DNA from: Neurospora tetrasperma FGSC 2508
Taxonomy: Eukaryota > Ascomycota > Sordariomycetes > Sordariales > Sordariaceae
Direction: 5' to 3'
Assembly: GCF_000213175.1 (NCBI RefSeq)
Contig: NW_009799100.1
Location: 665,225 to 729,224, forward strand
DNA: 64,000 nt
A model generated the notes under the pieces. That model saw only the letters and a program-made list of their open reading frames with translations, was not told the DNA's origin and searched no databases. The translations under genes and the position numbers were made by a program. Below are positions 1 to 10,289 of this stretch, in pieces (positions within the stretch are counted from its first letter, which is position 1; every line of letters starts with the position of its first letter).

Positions 1-246
1 TTGAGCCTCCATGTACCATTCCCTTGGCAACCAAGATCTCAGCAGCATCTTCTGGTCATGAGCGACGGCCAAATCTTCCTGAATCCAGGTAGAAATCGAC
101 GCGGGGAAGCGATCACGTCCACCACGCATACCGTGTCTGCGGATCCATTTTATTGACAGGCCTCTACATCGTCAGACCATACATCACGAAGCATTCGGGT
201 TCAGCATTAGCGCATCAAATCTGGCCAGGTGTTCATGCGCCAGACA
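1..246. other. Left-edge intergenic DNA, no gene seen
   Basis: No coding feature is supported in this stretch. It is the upstream flank of the sedolisin gene, with a TATA-like box at its right end. Confidence 0.5.
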
Positions 247-252
247 TATAAA
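247..252 (+). promoter_or_regulatory. TATA-like box of the sedolisin gene
   Basis: A TATAAA hexamer lies 113 bp before the first in-frame ATG (365). Its spacing makes a start at the upstream in-frame GTG (272), only about 20 bp away, implausible. Confidence 0.4.
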
Positions 253-364
253 CCGGCAACACCATCTGCGCGTGGCTAGACAACGACAGTGGTGCTATCA
301 TCAAGGTACGGCAAAAGTTTTCAAAATCACTGCTCGCTTCGCCTTCTTTCTTTCTGTAGTCACG

Positions 365-2521
365 ATGTTCCAGTTTTACCTTTGGGCTTTCAGGCTCTTT
401 GCTCTTCTCTCTTCGTTGGCTACTGCCTCAAGAATCGTTCTTGAAGAAGCGGGCCATCTACCGGCGGGGTGGAGGGTCGATCGCCATGCCACCGCTTCCG
501 ATCGGATACAACTGTCCATAGCGCTGAAAGAACCCGGGATAGAAGAGCTGAAAAGACGTCTCTTACAGCAATCTACATCTGACAGCCACCCCAACAGCCG
601 TCATCTTACAAAGGAAGAGGTTGAGCAACACCGTCAACCAGACCAGAAGTCAGTCACAGCGGTGGGCCGTTGGCTACAGTCCCACGGTATCAAAAGCCAC
701 AATGCGGACAATAGTTGGATCACCTTCGACACTACAGCTGCTACAGTCCAGGTGCTCTTTGAAGCCGACCTAGCCTACTACTCATACAACGGTGACCCCA
801 TCACCCAGATCCTTCGTGCCCGCTCTTACACGATCCCCAAGTGGCTCAACGACGACATCGACTTCGTCTACCCACTTACACACTTCATGCCTCCTCGCCA
901 CCGCAACGACAGTACCCTCCGCCTCAGCCGACGCCAGCCAACTCAACTCGAATTGTCCGCCCGAGAGGACTTCTTTGCCCCTCCTTGCTGGACCGGCACA
1001 TTCCCCGGTTGCATTCGCAAGCTCTATAACCTCACCTACACTCAACCCCTCGACTCTCACTCCCCCTCCCCCGTGCGTTTCGGCATCGCTGGTTTCTTGG
1101 AACAACACATCACTCACCGCGATGTGACCTCCTTCCTGGCCACCTACGCACCTGAACTGCTCCCCCCCACACCCACTCCGTCCCGGGGCGGCAGTGGGGG
1201 TAGCCTTACGCTTCCTCCCGTCACAAACACCACCACCGAGCCTCCCTACAACATCACCATAACCCTCCTTAACAACGCCACCCGTTGGGATCCGCACTCC
1301 ACCGACCCCGCCCTCTCTGGTCTTGAAGCCAACCTCGACGTGCAATACGCTCTCAGTCTGGGTCATCCTACTCAAGTGATTTACTACGCCACTGGTGGGC
1401 GCGGGACCAAACTCGATTCTTCCGGCCGTCCCCTCCCTACGAACGATCCTAGAGCGAACAACGAGCCCTTCCTTGAGTTCTTGCAAGCCCTTCTTGCTTT
1501 ACCTGACAACCAAATACCGCACGTTCTGAGCATCAGCTATGCAGACGACGAACAATCTGTTCCGCGAAAATACGCTCACAGAGTATGCGACCTGTTTGCT
1601 GCCTTGGCAGCACGCGGTACTTCCGTTCTTGTGGCAACTGGCGACGGGGGAGCAGCAGGTATTGGCTTCTCGGCCGGAGGCGGCGACACTTGCATCAAAA
1701 ACGATGGATCGGGTAGACGGGCATTCGTGCCCACGTTCCCTGCTTCCTGTCCCTGGGTTACCAGTGTAGGAGCAACTGACAACACTGCACTTAACCTTAC
1801 CGGCGCTGCGTTTTCTAGCGGTGGCTTCAGCGAGTACTTTGATCGGCCTCACTGGCAGCGAGCGGCAGTGGACCCTTACGTATCCAGCCTTTTCCGCTCT
1901 CAGTCAAGCAAACCGGGTCAACCAAGCCAGCCCCGTGATCCGAAAGGAGTCTACTTCTCCCACAACGGGCGCGGTATGCCAGACATTGCTGCCATTGGCT
2001 CGGGTTTCCAGATCGTGTACCGCGGAGAGATGGTGGAAGTACGCGGGACGAGTGCGTCAACGCCGGTGGTGGCGGCTATGGTGGCGCTTGTGAATGATCA
2101 ACGCTTGAGACAAGGGAAGAGGAGCCTGGGGTGGTTGAATGGACATTTGTATTCGGACCCAAGGGTGAGGGGGGTGCTGGAGGATGTGAAGTGGGGACGA
2201 AGTGAGGGATGTGTCTTTCCTGGGGAGGTGCTTGAGGAGAGGAAAGGCAAGGGGAAGGGGAAAGACCGAAGGCACAGTCTTGTAGAGAAGAGGCAGGGGA
2301 ACTCGACGGAGGATGGCAGTATACGCGGAAGAGAAAAGGAGGGTAAGGGAGATGAAGAGGAAGGTGATTGGGAAGGGGAGGTTGGAGTGGGAAAGGGAGA
2401 GAAGAGCGGAAATGTTATTCTGGGAGGATGGGATGCGAAGAAGGGGTGGGATCCTGTAACGGGTTTGGGAGTTCCTGGTGACTTTCAGGACATGTTAAAG
2501 GTCTTGGGCAGTGTTTGGTAA
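365..2521 (+). CDS. Secreted sedolisin-family (S53) serine-carboxyl protease, tripeptidyl-peptidase-like
   Basis: Single-exon gene of 718 aa. Expected to be an acid peptidase acting outside the cell. The frame is open from a GTG at 272, but the first ATG is 365 and begins a typical signal peptide (MFQFYLWAF... with a hydrophobic core ending near ATAS). A pro-kumamolisin-type propeptide follows to about residue 190. The catalytic Glu and Asp are seen in GLEANLDVQ (about E321, D325), an oxyanion-type Asp in ATGDGG, and the nucleophile in GTSASTP (about S563). The C-terminal calcium-site motif GWDPVTGLG is present. Odd: about 70 charged, Gly/Lys/Glu-rich residues (bases 2213-2425), including a Lys-Arg pair, are inserted between the Cys of SEGC and GWDAKKGWDP, where sedolisins usually have only a few residues. 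The insert is in frame, so an unspliced intron is possible but not required. Family assignment is firm; substrate is unknown. Confidence 0.9.
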   Translation: MFQFYLWAFRLFALLSSLATASRIVLEEAGHLPAGWRVDRHATASDRIQLSIALKEPGIEELKRRLLQQSTSDSHPNSRHLTKEEVEQHRQPDQKSVTAVGRWLQSHGIKSHNADNSWITFDTTAATVQVLFEADLAYYSYNGDPITQILRARSYTIPKWLNDDIDFVYPLTHFMPPRHRNDSTLRLSRRQPTQLELSAREDFFAPPCWTGTFPGCIRKLYNLTYTQPLDSHSPSPVRFGIAGFLEQHITHRDVTSFLATYAPELLPPTPTPSRGGSGGSLTLPPVTNTTTEPPYNITITLLNNATRWDPHSTDPALSGLEANLDVQYALSLGHPTQVIYYATGGRGTKLDSSGRPLPTNDPRANNEPFLEFLQALLALPDNQIPHVLSISYADDEQSVPRKYAHRVCDLFAALAARGTSVLVATGDGGAAGIGFSAGGGDTCIKNDGSGRRAFVPTFPASCPWVTSVGATDNTALNLTGAAFSSGGFSEYFDRPHWQRAAVDPYVSSLFRSQSSKPGQPSQPRDPKGVYFSHNGRGMPDIAAIGSGFQIVYRGEMVEVRGTSASTPVVAAMVALVNDQRLRQGKRSLGWLNGHLYSDPRVRGVLEDVKWGRSEGCVFPGEVLEERKGKGKGKDRRHSLVEKRQGNSTEDGSIRGREKEGKGDEEEGDWEGEVGVGKGEKSGNVILGGWDAKKGWDPVTGLGVPGDFQDMLKVLGSVW

Positions 2522-2597
2522 AGGGAAATCCTACCTACCCACACATACCCGTTTCCCTCTTGACGCTTTATACACTTTATCCAATTTCCTACTTTAA

Positions 2598-3013
2598 GGG
2601 CGTGATCCGTAGCCTTTTTTGGACCTTTTCACCGGGGAAAAAGGTACTTCGGGTGAAAAGGTTGCACGGACCAATTGCAAAGGCTTTTTCACCGGGTTTT
2701 GGTGCAAATGGTAATTCTAGTATTTTGACGTTGGAGTTGGGCTGGTTATAGCGGCTTCAGCACTATCTCAGGGGATTCAGTGGTTGATGCAACTTGCAAA
2801 ACACCTTTTTTTCTATTCACCCGGTGAAAAAGTGGTTTTGAGTTCTGGTTGGCTAGGAGTTCAAAAAGTGGAGGATTTCTTCTCACCGGGTTACAACATC
2901 TTATTCACCCGGTCAAAAGGTACAAAAGTGAAAAAAATGTTTTGGACCACGATTTTCACCAGCCCTTTCACCCGATGAAAACGCCAAAAAAAAAATCGCT
3001 ACGGATCACGCCC
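2598..3013. mobile_element. MITE-like element with PIF/Harbinger-type ends
   Basis: The ends are perfect 16-bp inverted repeats, GGGCGTGATCCGTAGC at 2598-2613 and its complement at 2998-3013. Both sides carry a direct TAA (2595-2597 and 3014-3016), the 3-bp TWA target duplication and GGG start typical of PIF/Harbinger (Tourist-like) MITEs. The 416-bp body has no credible ORF. It holds at least seven scattered copies, in both orientations, of a motif close to TTTTCACCGGG or its complement (near 2627, 2650, 2685, 2817, 2881, 2903 and 2953-2980), giving local hairpin potential. No transposase is present, so it is non-autonomous. Confidence 0.75.
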
Positions 3014-3016
3014 TAA

Positions 3017-5552
3017 ATGTGGTTGTCCCGTTATTTTTTCTGTGAAGTCTCGCAAACCCCTGTCACATGAACCGCGCTAACAAACTTTTAAGGGTTGATG
3101 TATACACCACATGATAGTTGACGGTAAATGCTAGCGTTTTGCATAGAAGTGTGTTTTCCAGGGACCAACCTTTCCGGTTCAATCATCCTCGACAAGAACC
3201 ACGTGTGCAAGTCCAGATATTTCAATGGTGTTTCGACACCTGTGAGAGGCGCGCGCGACTGGAATTCGAGGACTGAGCCTGAGCCTGAGCATTTACATAG
3301 ATCTAAACAGAATTGTACCCCTACACTATATAGACATCTTTTTTTTGTTTGCGCACTTGGTCATTGGTGCTGCTCGTAACTGTCTCGGTGCTGTCAGTGT
3401 CGGTGCGTTGTGGTTTGGTCGGGGGGTCAAAGGGGGGTAAACCGGGCAGCGATGTGGATGAAACCGATTGAAGAGTAAGAAATATAAATAAAAATATAAG
3501 TAATAGGATAAGGAAGGAAGATGAACTAGAGAAGACGGAATGAAGGTTGTTTGCGACTCTTTTGCTCAAGACTCTTTACCGGTTTTCTTTTTTTTAAAAA
3601 AAAAAAAAGAATTGTGGGGAGAAGGGAAGAGAGACGGCGGGGGGGGGGCACACTCATTGGGGAGCAAATCGGGTCAAAGTTCACGAACAAAGTCAAATGA
3701 TACTAATGATACTGGAAGCGTTGAGTGCCCTTTTACCCCCGACGGCAGGCCATAGGATGTCTGTTGTTTATTGTTGATGAATGTGGTTTGTGATAATGGT
3801 TTGTGGTTTGTGATGAATATGGTTGGTAGTGTAAGTTACCTCCAGTTGGTGGTGTGGTTGTTTGTAGCGTAAGTTAGTTGGTGGCATAAGTTAATTGGTG
3901 GTGATCTCGGTTGGTAAGAAAGGAGGGAATGTCCTTTCAGGATGGGGGAGCAAGAGATTCGTTCTGGTGATGGCTTCAGGGCTTTCGTTGCTCGTATGGG
4001 TTTTTGTTGCGTCATAACGAAATTATACACTAAACATATAGTTGATGAAGTTGTGTAAATACGGTATTCCGGAGCTGTAAGCGTTTCGATACAAAGCGAA
4101 TTCAAGATCCCACAGATAAGCCTTTTGCCTTATTATTTTTATTTTTTACACAAAACAACGAAATTCTGGCCAAAATTTGCTTGGCTTGGCTTTGCCTTCC
4201 GACTTCATTGCTTTTCTTTATCTGCATCGGTGTTTTGGTTTGTATTTGAGGCAGCTGCGGCCCACTGGGCGAAACCGGAGGGCGGGAAGACGGCGGGATG
4301 AGGGGCAGGCGCGACCGGGCCGTACCGTACCGTACCCCGCCTTCCACGCCGAAATCAACGGCCCGCGTCACGCGTGCGGAGCTCTTGCACCTTGCCACTC
4401 CGAGTCATTCAACAACCCCCCCTCAGGCCTCAGCAGGTCGTGCCTGGCGATCATCATCAACCACACAAGCTCGACTCTTGATTTTTCCTCGTTTTTACTC
4501 TTTTATTGTTCTTTTTTACTTTTTTTTCATCGGCCCGTCCCTAGCAACGACGCTGATGCGAATCATGCTTTCACCTACTCGGTCTGTCGCCCGCCCTAGG
4601 GCTGCATTAGGAAGGCGTCGTGGAGACCGTTCGCTGTCAGGAGCATAGCTAGTGCGCGGGGCATAGTCAATGGCGGGGTCATCGTTCCAAGTGCGTTCTG
4701 GTCGAAGCACCTGGTTCAAGACGCTCAGCCGGGAGACGGACAAAATCATGGCTTCATGCCTACATGGTATGTCATCTCAATAAACTCCAGATGTACAGCG
4801 TTTTCCCATCTTCAAGATGACAATTGCTGACACGACGCGACAAACGCGGAATCGCCAATCTCAGCTTTGATGCCGCGTGGCCGTCGACGCAAACACAATG
4901 TCAAGGGACTGGATGCCCACATGGCCGCACTAATTGAAGTTGACTGGCGGTATTTCGCAGGCATAAAAATATCTCCGAATATCCGAGTTGAACGGGTTTC
5001 CACTTTCCAGTTCCCAATCCCATTAGTCACTGCGGGGCAACGGCTCAACGGCTTCCCACTCCGACCGCTATATAATACCCTAAGTGTTCGCATCGTCCAA
5101 TACAGGCCGCACATCCTCCACTGACGGTTACCGTTCCCGATGAACTCTCACCCTGTAAAGGCGATGGCTCCACGATTCCGACCATTGGGTATTTGTGCCC
5201 ACTCTGTAAGGGGCCGCCGCCGAAGTCAACGAGCGTTCGCAGACAAGTCTCGAAGGTCTTGGTTTGGGCTAGAGTCGGGGAAAAATCGTGATCCCCCCAG
5301 CTTTCACGACACGGATGACGGAAGGGGATCAACCTGGCAAGAGGACCTAGCTACATATCAGAGATTCAAGGCTCCACAGCATGCAGACGCGATTCTTCGG
5401 ACCGACATGTTGATTGGTCTAGTATGTTGACCCCTGATCATTGACAAACGCAGCTGTCGTCTGTTCCGGTGATATCGCGCGGTCGGGTGGGTATTACCAG
5501 TTGCATGGTCTTAGACCCAAAACAGGAAGGCATCCCAGAGAATCCTTGTCTC
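3017..5552. other. Long intergenic region, no convincing gene
   Basis: I find no reading frame with protein-like composition. Visible items are a T/A homopolymer junction near 3590-3610, a run of degenerate GGTTTGTGATGAAT / GTAAGTTGGTGG-type repeats at about 3770-3915, and a G+C-rich stretch at 4260-4380 with a GTACC triplet repeat (4322-4336). The last 200 bp before 5762 belong to the methyltransferase copy 1 promoter. Confidence 0.4.
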
Positions 5553-5571
5553 TTGCGCATCTTCCACAGTG
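5553..5571 (+). promoter_or_regulatory. Shared upstream motif, methyltransferase copy 1
   Basis: TTGCGCATCTTCCACAGTG lies 191 bp before the ATG. A matching block occurs before all seven paralogues; a GGAAGGCATCC block sits about 25 bp further upstream. Confidence 0.5.
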
Positions 5572-5761
5572 AACTGAACACTATAACTGTATCACACCAC
5601 ATTGTGCGTGCCAATTGATGGCCTCTTTTGCGGTGTTAAGTACAATGCTTCCCCCGAGTCCCCTCCTTAAGTAAGTTCCACCCTGTCATGCTTCGGGCAC
5701 AACGACCTTGACACAGACATCTGTCTACCTCTGATTACTTTCCCTACCCGGCGTCGCGAAC

Positions 5762-7270
5762 ATGGCGTCCAGTCCCAAAAGCCCCAAGAGCGACCAAGCG
5801 TCCAACCCACCAGCACCCGTCGCGCCTGGTCCCGGCCCAACACCGCTCACCGCCGAGGAACAAAACGCAGCTGGTCTTCTCCCAGCTTCGCATTGGGCAG
5901 CTCAACCTGTAAGTCACAGGTGTAATGCATCTTCCATGACAAGAATTAACACTCTCGTTCGTCGTTCGTAGCTCGAAGAAGAAGCTACAGTAGATGATGG
6001 TGCCTCTTCACTCGGCTCCTTCATTTCGAGCTCCGCTTCCTTAAGCTCGACCATCTTTCAGTACCGCACTATCCATGGAAGGACTTACCACGGTGATGTT
6101 GGCAATGCCGAGGCATATGAGCCCAATGACCAACGTCACGTCGAGGCCATGGAAATTTTGTAAGTGACAACTGTACTCATGGCTTCGCAGGATTGGAATT
6201 GACCATATACTGACGTGAATCATGCATCGAAAAGCCACCACGCCATGATGGTTCAGCTGGATGGACAGCTCTACCTTTCACCACTTGATAAGAAAAGGTT
6301 CATAAAGTGCTCGACGTTGGAACAGGCAGTGGCTTGTGGGCCATGTAAGTTTTCCCTCGAGTTCTGTTCATCCAATTCGAGCCGGTTGAAGCGACCATGT
6401 GATGGGTCCCTGCAACAAAGACAGCCATGCATCACGAGCTTGGCATCGACTTTGTACAGCCAAATATGAGACAACCATCACAAAAGTCATCGGTTTCGCC
6501 ATTTCGATCGAATCCATATTAACTAACCGACGCTTGCGATTTGTTGTAGTGATTTTGCCGACGAATACCCCAACGCGGAAGTCATTGGCACCGACGTTTC
6601 CCCCATCCAGCCTTCCTGGGTTCCTCCCAATGTGAAGTTCGAAATCGACGACTGCAATTTAGACTGGACATATGCCGACGATAGCTTCGATTTCATCCAC
6701 ATGCGCATGTTGGCAGGAGTTGTTACCGATTGGGATAAGCTCTTCCGTAATGCGTTCCGGTGTTGTAAGCCGGGCGGTTATGTAGAGAGCCTTGGCAGTG
6801 GTATCCATTTCTTGAGTGATGATGGATCGGTTAAGGAAGGTACTGCTATGCATCAATGGGGCAAGGTTTTTGGAGAGGCTGGCAAAAAACTGGGAAGGCC
6901 TTTTACTGTGTATGAGGACGATTTGCAACGGAAGGGTATGGAAGCGGCCGGATTCGTTGACATTGAGTTTAAGGACATTCAATGTCCCATGGGGGTCTGG
7001 CATCCGGATAAGAAAGCGGCAGAGAGGGGGCTCTGGTATAAGATAGCAGTTGAAGAAGACCTTGAGGGTAAGTCTCGTTCGTCAAAACCAGATGTCAGAT
7101 GTAAACTAACCCGTTCGGCAGGATACATAAACTACCTTCTCAATCTCGTCATGGGCTGGACTCCAGAGGAGACCAAGAGGTTTGCTGCCCACGCCAAGAA
7201 GGAGTGGAACGATCCCAAGATGCACGGCTATTTCTGGCTGCGTGTGGTGTACGGCCGCAAGCCAGAATAA
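5762..7270 (+). pseudogene. TAM/LaeA-like SAM methyltransferase, copy 1, frameshifted
   Basis: Five exons read as 5762-5908, 5972-6159, 6235-6344, 6550-7067 and 7122-7270. Class I SAM-dependent methyltransferase fold of the fungal TAM-domain/LaeA-like type; the methyl acceptor is unknown. The N-terminus has a Ser-Pro-Lys tract, then the family signature GRTYHGDVGNAEAYEPND. The third exon is 110 bases, while the same exon is exactly 111 in copies 2-5 and 7. The missing base is in the A run near 6291-6296 (AAGAAAAGG where paralogues have an AAGAAAAAGG-type run), just before the SAM-binding loop; downstream the frame [12 protein letters not shown] is intact but out of phase. The rest of the gene ([23 protein letters not shown], the [11 protein letters not shown] motif and the GRKPE C-terminus) is undamaged, so this may be a recent lesion or a homopolymer sequencing error. 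If repaired, it is a normal family member. Confidence 0.75.
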
Positions 7271-8804
7271 AGTGGTGGAGGGGATCGGAGCACATCCCAA
7301 AAGAGTTCCCGACGACTACCATTGGGAACCGAAGACACTGGGTTTAGTCCAGGAGAAGTCAGAGCGAGCATCTTTTTCCTGTCATGTTGGATTCCGATGG
7401 TTCGATACAATACCCATCTATACTGCGATGACAACCGTAGGTCCGCACTATCAAGCTGTACGCATTTTACGAATCACATACACAAGACTCCTCATCCCAC
7501 GTTCATGGTGAACCTTGTGTGGACTCTACTGTAAGTAGGGGACTTGGTGCGCATCTCATCTTGTCTATAAATCACTTTTCTTTCAGTGAGTGAAGTTAAG
7601 GGGAAATCTAGAAAGATCGGACTTCGGAAGCCGTATTGTGGGAAATGTGCAATATCTTGTTGGTACATTTTAGGAGGTACGAGTCCGGTGGTCTAGCGTG
7701 GTTGAAAAAAGTGGTGGGGGCGAGGCACGGGTCGGGAGGGTACCGGGCTGTGTTCTCGGTCCCGGTCTCGGCATGCTTGTGGCAGGAACGACTGTGCCCT
7801 GGACCCGGGCCGCGCACCCACCAGCCCTCCTCGCTCCTCCAGGAAACATCCTGGTCTGGCCAGTCTTCCTCCTCTTTCCTCCCTCTCACCCCGAGTATAT
7901 TCAATCTATCGTCGACAACCTTTACAACCTTGCCCACCCCAGGCAGCTGCCAACCCCCCGCCCACTTGTTCAATAATTGAGACGCTAACCGGGCTTGTAG
8001 ATGGCATCACTCCCCCGAAAAACACAGCAGCTCCTCCGACCACCGATCCTCCTCGCGACCTTCTGATCTGATTCCGAGCGCACAAGTCAATGTTGTGCTT
8101 GGCGTATCCCCACGCCATTTCGTTGCTTCGGAGTACCGGGTTGCTACCATGTTCACACTGCCAATCGTCCGCAGTCAATGCTCGCCCAACAGCGCTGCGA
8201 TATCCTTCAGAGGAGTCATGACATTGGGAAGAATGCGACGTGTCCCCTCTCCCACATTTAAACCTTTGCGGTATTCCCCAGCGGGATTGCTACTGTACTG
8301 CAGCCTGCAGGGTCAAAAACCCCTTGTCACTCAGGTGATTTTTGCATCCCACGAAGGGCGGTTACCGTGCCCGGGACTGGGCGTTACAACCCCGGACGGC
8401 ATGTCAAAACACTTTGTGAGTTGGAGAAGCCAGCCGCTTGCCAGACGTAATCCAGGCCATATTCAATTCAATCTTGAGCAGAACGGTTCTACATTTTCCA
8501 CACCTCCACGCACGGAGTCTCCTCGTGGACCAGCCCTGAACCTCTTAAGCGATGAGGGGAAAGGTTGCAATGTTTCCAGCAGTCGATAACCGCCTGGTCA
8601 CGGCAAAAGGTGAAAACGTGCATAGTCAGGAGGCGCTATTGCTACAGGATCCTGTAGCGGTGCAGAAAGCGTGCCTGGCACATGTCAATTGGTCCGGTGC
8701 CCGGTCTCTTTTTGACACCAAGAAACCAGGCGCCGGCAATGATGGCCTCTCCAAGTCCTCATAGGCCCGCGGAAGGAAGGCATCCTGTAACTTTGCGTTG
8801 CCTG
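7271..8804. other. Intergenic region between methyltransferase copies 1 and 2
   Basis: No gene is supported. The right part is related to the upstream DNA of other copies: TTGGGAAGAATGCGACGTGT at about 8225-8244 recurs with one change at 54362-54381 before copy 7, and GTGCAGAAAGCGTGCCTGGC near 8660-8680 resembles 15080-15100 before copy 4. Confidence 0.45.
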
Positions 8805-8821
8805 TTGCATTCTTCACAGTG
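8805..8821 (+). promoter_or_regulatory. Shared upstream motif, methyltransferase copy 2
   Basis: TTGCATTCTTCACAGTG lies 211 bp before the ATG, with GGAAGGCATCC about 25 bp upstream of it. Confidence 0.5.
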
Positions 8822-9031
8822 TATGGGACTGCACAAAGTCAGTGAACAATGTTTATCTTTGGCCGTCCCAAACTCTCCCGCCGTCGCTGTTTAAGATGTG
8901 GTCCAGTTTCCTTTTCTACTCCCGGAACCCACAACCAAACTTGAACGCTCAGCCGTCTGTCATCTTTCAGGTTTTGTTCTCAACATTCAGCTTGCCCCGC
9001 TCTCGTTGTTTCGCCCACCAGAACCACAAGC

Positions 9032-10289
9032 ATGGCAGCCCAGACTGCACAGCAGGCGCCATTGCTCAGCAATGAGGAGCAAACCGCTGTCGGGATTCTT
9101 CCCGCCTCACATTGGCAGCAGCAGTCCACCGTAGAGGATCCCAATGATGATGCAGCTTCATCCATTGAATCATTCATGTCCAGCACCGCCTCGCTGAGCT
9201 CAACCATTTTCGAGTATCGCACTATTCACGGAAGAACATACCACGGCGAGATGGGCAATGCTGAATCCTGGGAGCCCAACGATGAGCGTCATAAGGACGC
9301 GTTGGACATTGCGTAAGTCATCACCACAACGCTCTATCGGTACACCCCTTCCTCATTGTTCAGCCAAATCTAAATCATGAAAAACAGTCATCACGCATAT
9401 ACGGTAGTTATGGATGGAAAGCTCTACATGGCCCCCCTCGACAAAAAGAAAGTTCAGAAGGTTGTCGATATCGGGACTGGAACGGGCTTATGGGCAATGT
9501 GAGTCTTCCAAAGCTTCGCCACAAATGCGTCGCCTAATGTTGCCTCTGTCCAGCGATTTCGCCGATGAATTTCCGAATACTGAAGTAATCGGAACCGATA
9601 TTACCCCCATCCAACCCTCCTGGATTCCGGCCAATGTAAAGTTTGAACTCGACGATTGCAATAGAGAGTGGACTTGGCCCGACAATACCTTCGACTTTGT
9701 ACATCTGCGTATGATGTTCGGTCTTATCGAGGACTGGGAAGCCCTATTTCGTCAAGCTTACCGTACCTGCAAGCCCGGTGGCTATACCGAAAGTTTTATC
9801 AAATGTGGTACATTTTTCAGTGACGACGGGTCGGTGAAGGATGATAGCGCTATGGCCCAGTGGCATAGAGTATGGAACGCGGCCGGAAAGAAGATGGGCA
9901 GGACGTTCGAAGTTTACGATCACGATCTTCAGCGGAAAGGCATGGAGGCGGCGGGCTTTGTGGATATTCAAGTCCAAGAGTACTACATCCCTGTTGGTGT
10001 TTGGCACCAGGACAAGAACCTGGCCGAAAAGGGCCTTTGGTGGAAGATTATGATGGAGAGTGACCTTGAAGGTACGTCTGCATCATGGCAAAGTTGAGGC
10101 AGGAGACATGCCGAGCTTATACTAATGTGTGGTTACTCAGGATACCTGAATTACCCGTTCAATGCGGTGATGGGGTGGACTCCGGCTGAGACTGCCGTCT
10201 ATGCCGCTCACCTTAGGAAGGAGCTCAACAACCCCAAGATCCACGGCTACTTCAAGGCGCGTTCTGTATGGGGTCGCAAGCCAGAGTAA
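9032..10289 (+). CDS. TAM/LaeA-like SAM-dependent methyltransferase, copy 2
   Basis: Four exons (9032-9312, 9388-9498, 9554-10071, 10141-10289) give 352 aa in a continuous frame, with canonical GT-AG borders. It begins MAAQTAQQ and lacks both the Ser-Pro-Lys N-terminal tract and the first intron of the SPK-type copies. Family signature [18 protein letters not shown] in exon 1; SAM-binding motif [13 protein letters not shown] (about residues 119-130); the acidic motif VIGTD ends near D146; motif CKPGGYTES follows. The C-terminus reads WGRKPE. The third intron falls inside the Ile codon directly after motif I, as in every copy. Likely a cytosolic or nuclear small-molecule or protein methyltransferase; the substrate cannot be inferred. 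Closest in structure to copy 3, its neighbour, suggesting a tandem duplication. Confidence 0.88.

Noticed and set aside
272-364. Longer sedolisin N-terminus from a GTG start
   Set aside because: GTG is not a usual nuclear start, lies about 20 bp from the TATA box, and would hide the signal peptide that begins at ATG 365.
782-1486. 234-aa minus ORF over the sedolisin gene
   Set aside because: Shadow of a G+C-biased coding region, with a low-complexity Gly/Val/Glu-rich translation.
3321-3569. Hydrophobic minus ORF
   Set aside because: Opens at TTG, driven by poly-T/Ser codons, and no Met or partner exon.
3770-3915. GGTTTGTGATG repeats as a CRISPR-like or satellite array
   Set aside because: Units are degenerate, contiguous without spacers, and the organism is a fungus.
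4260-4350. G+C-rich block as a copy of the block at 44440-44520
   Set aside because: The shared words are short and the flanks do not align, so common origin is not shown.
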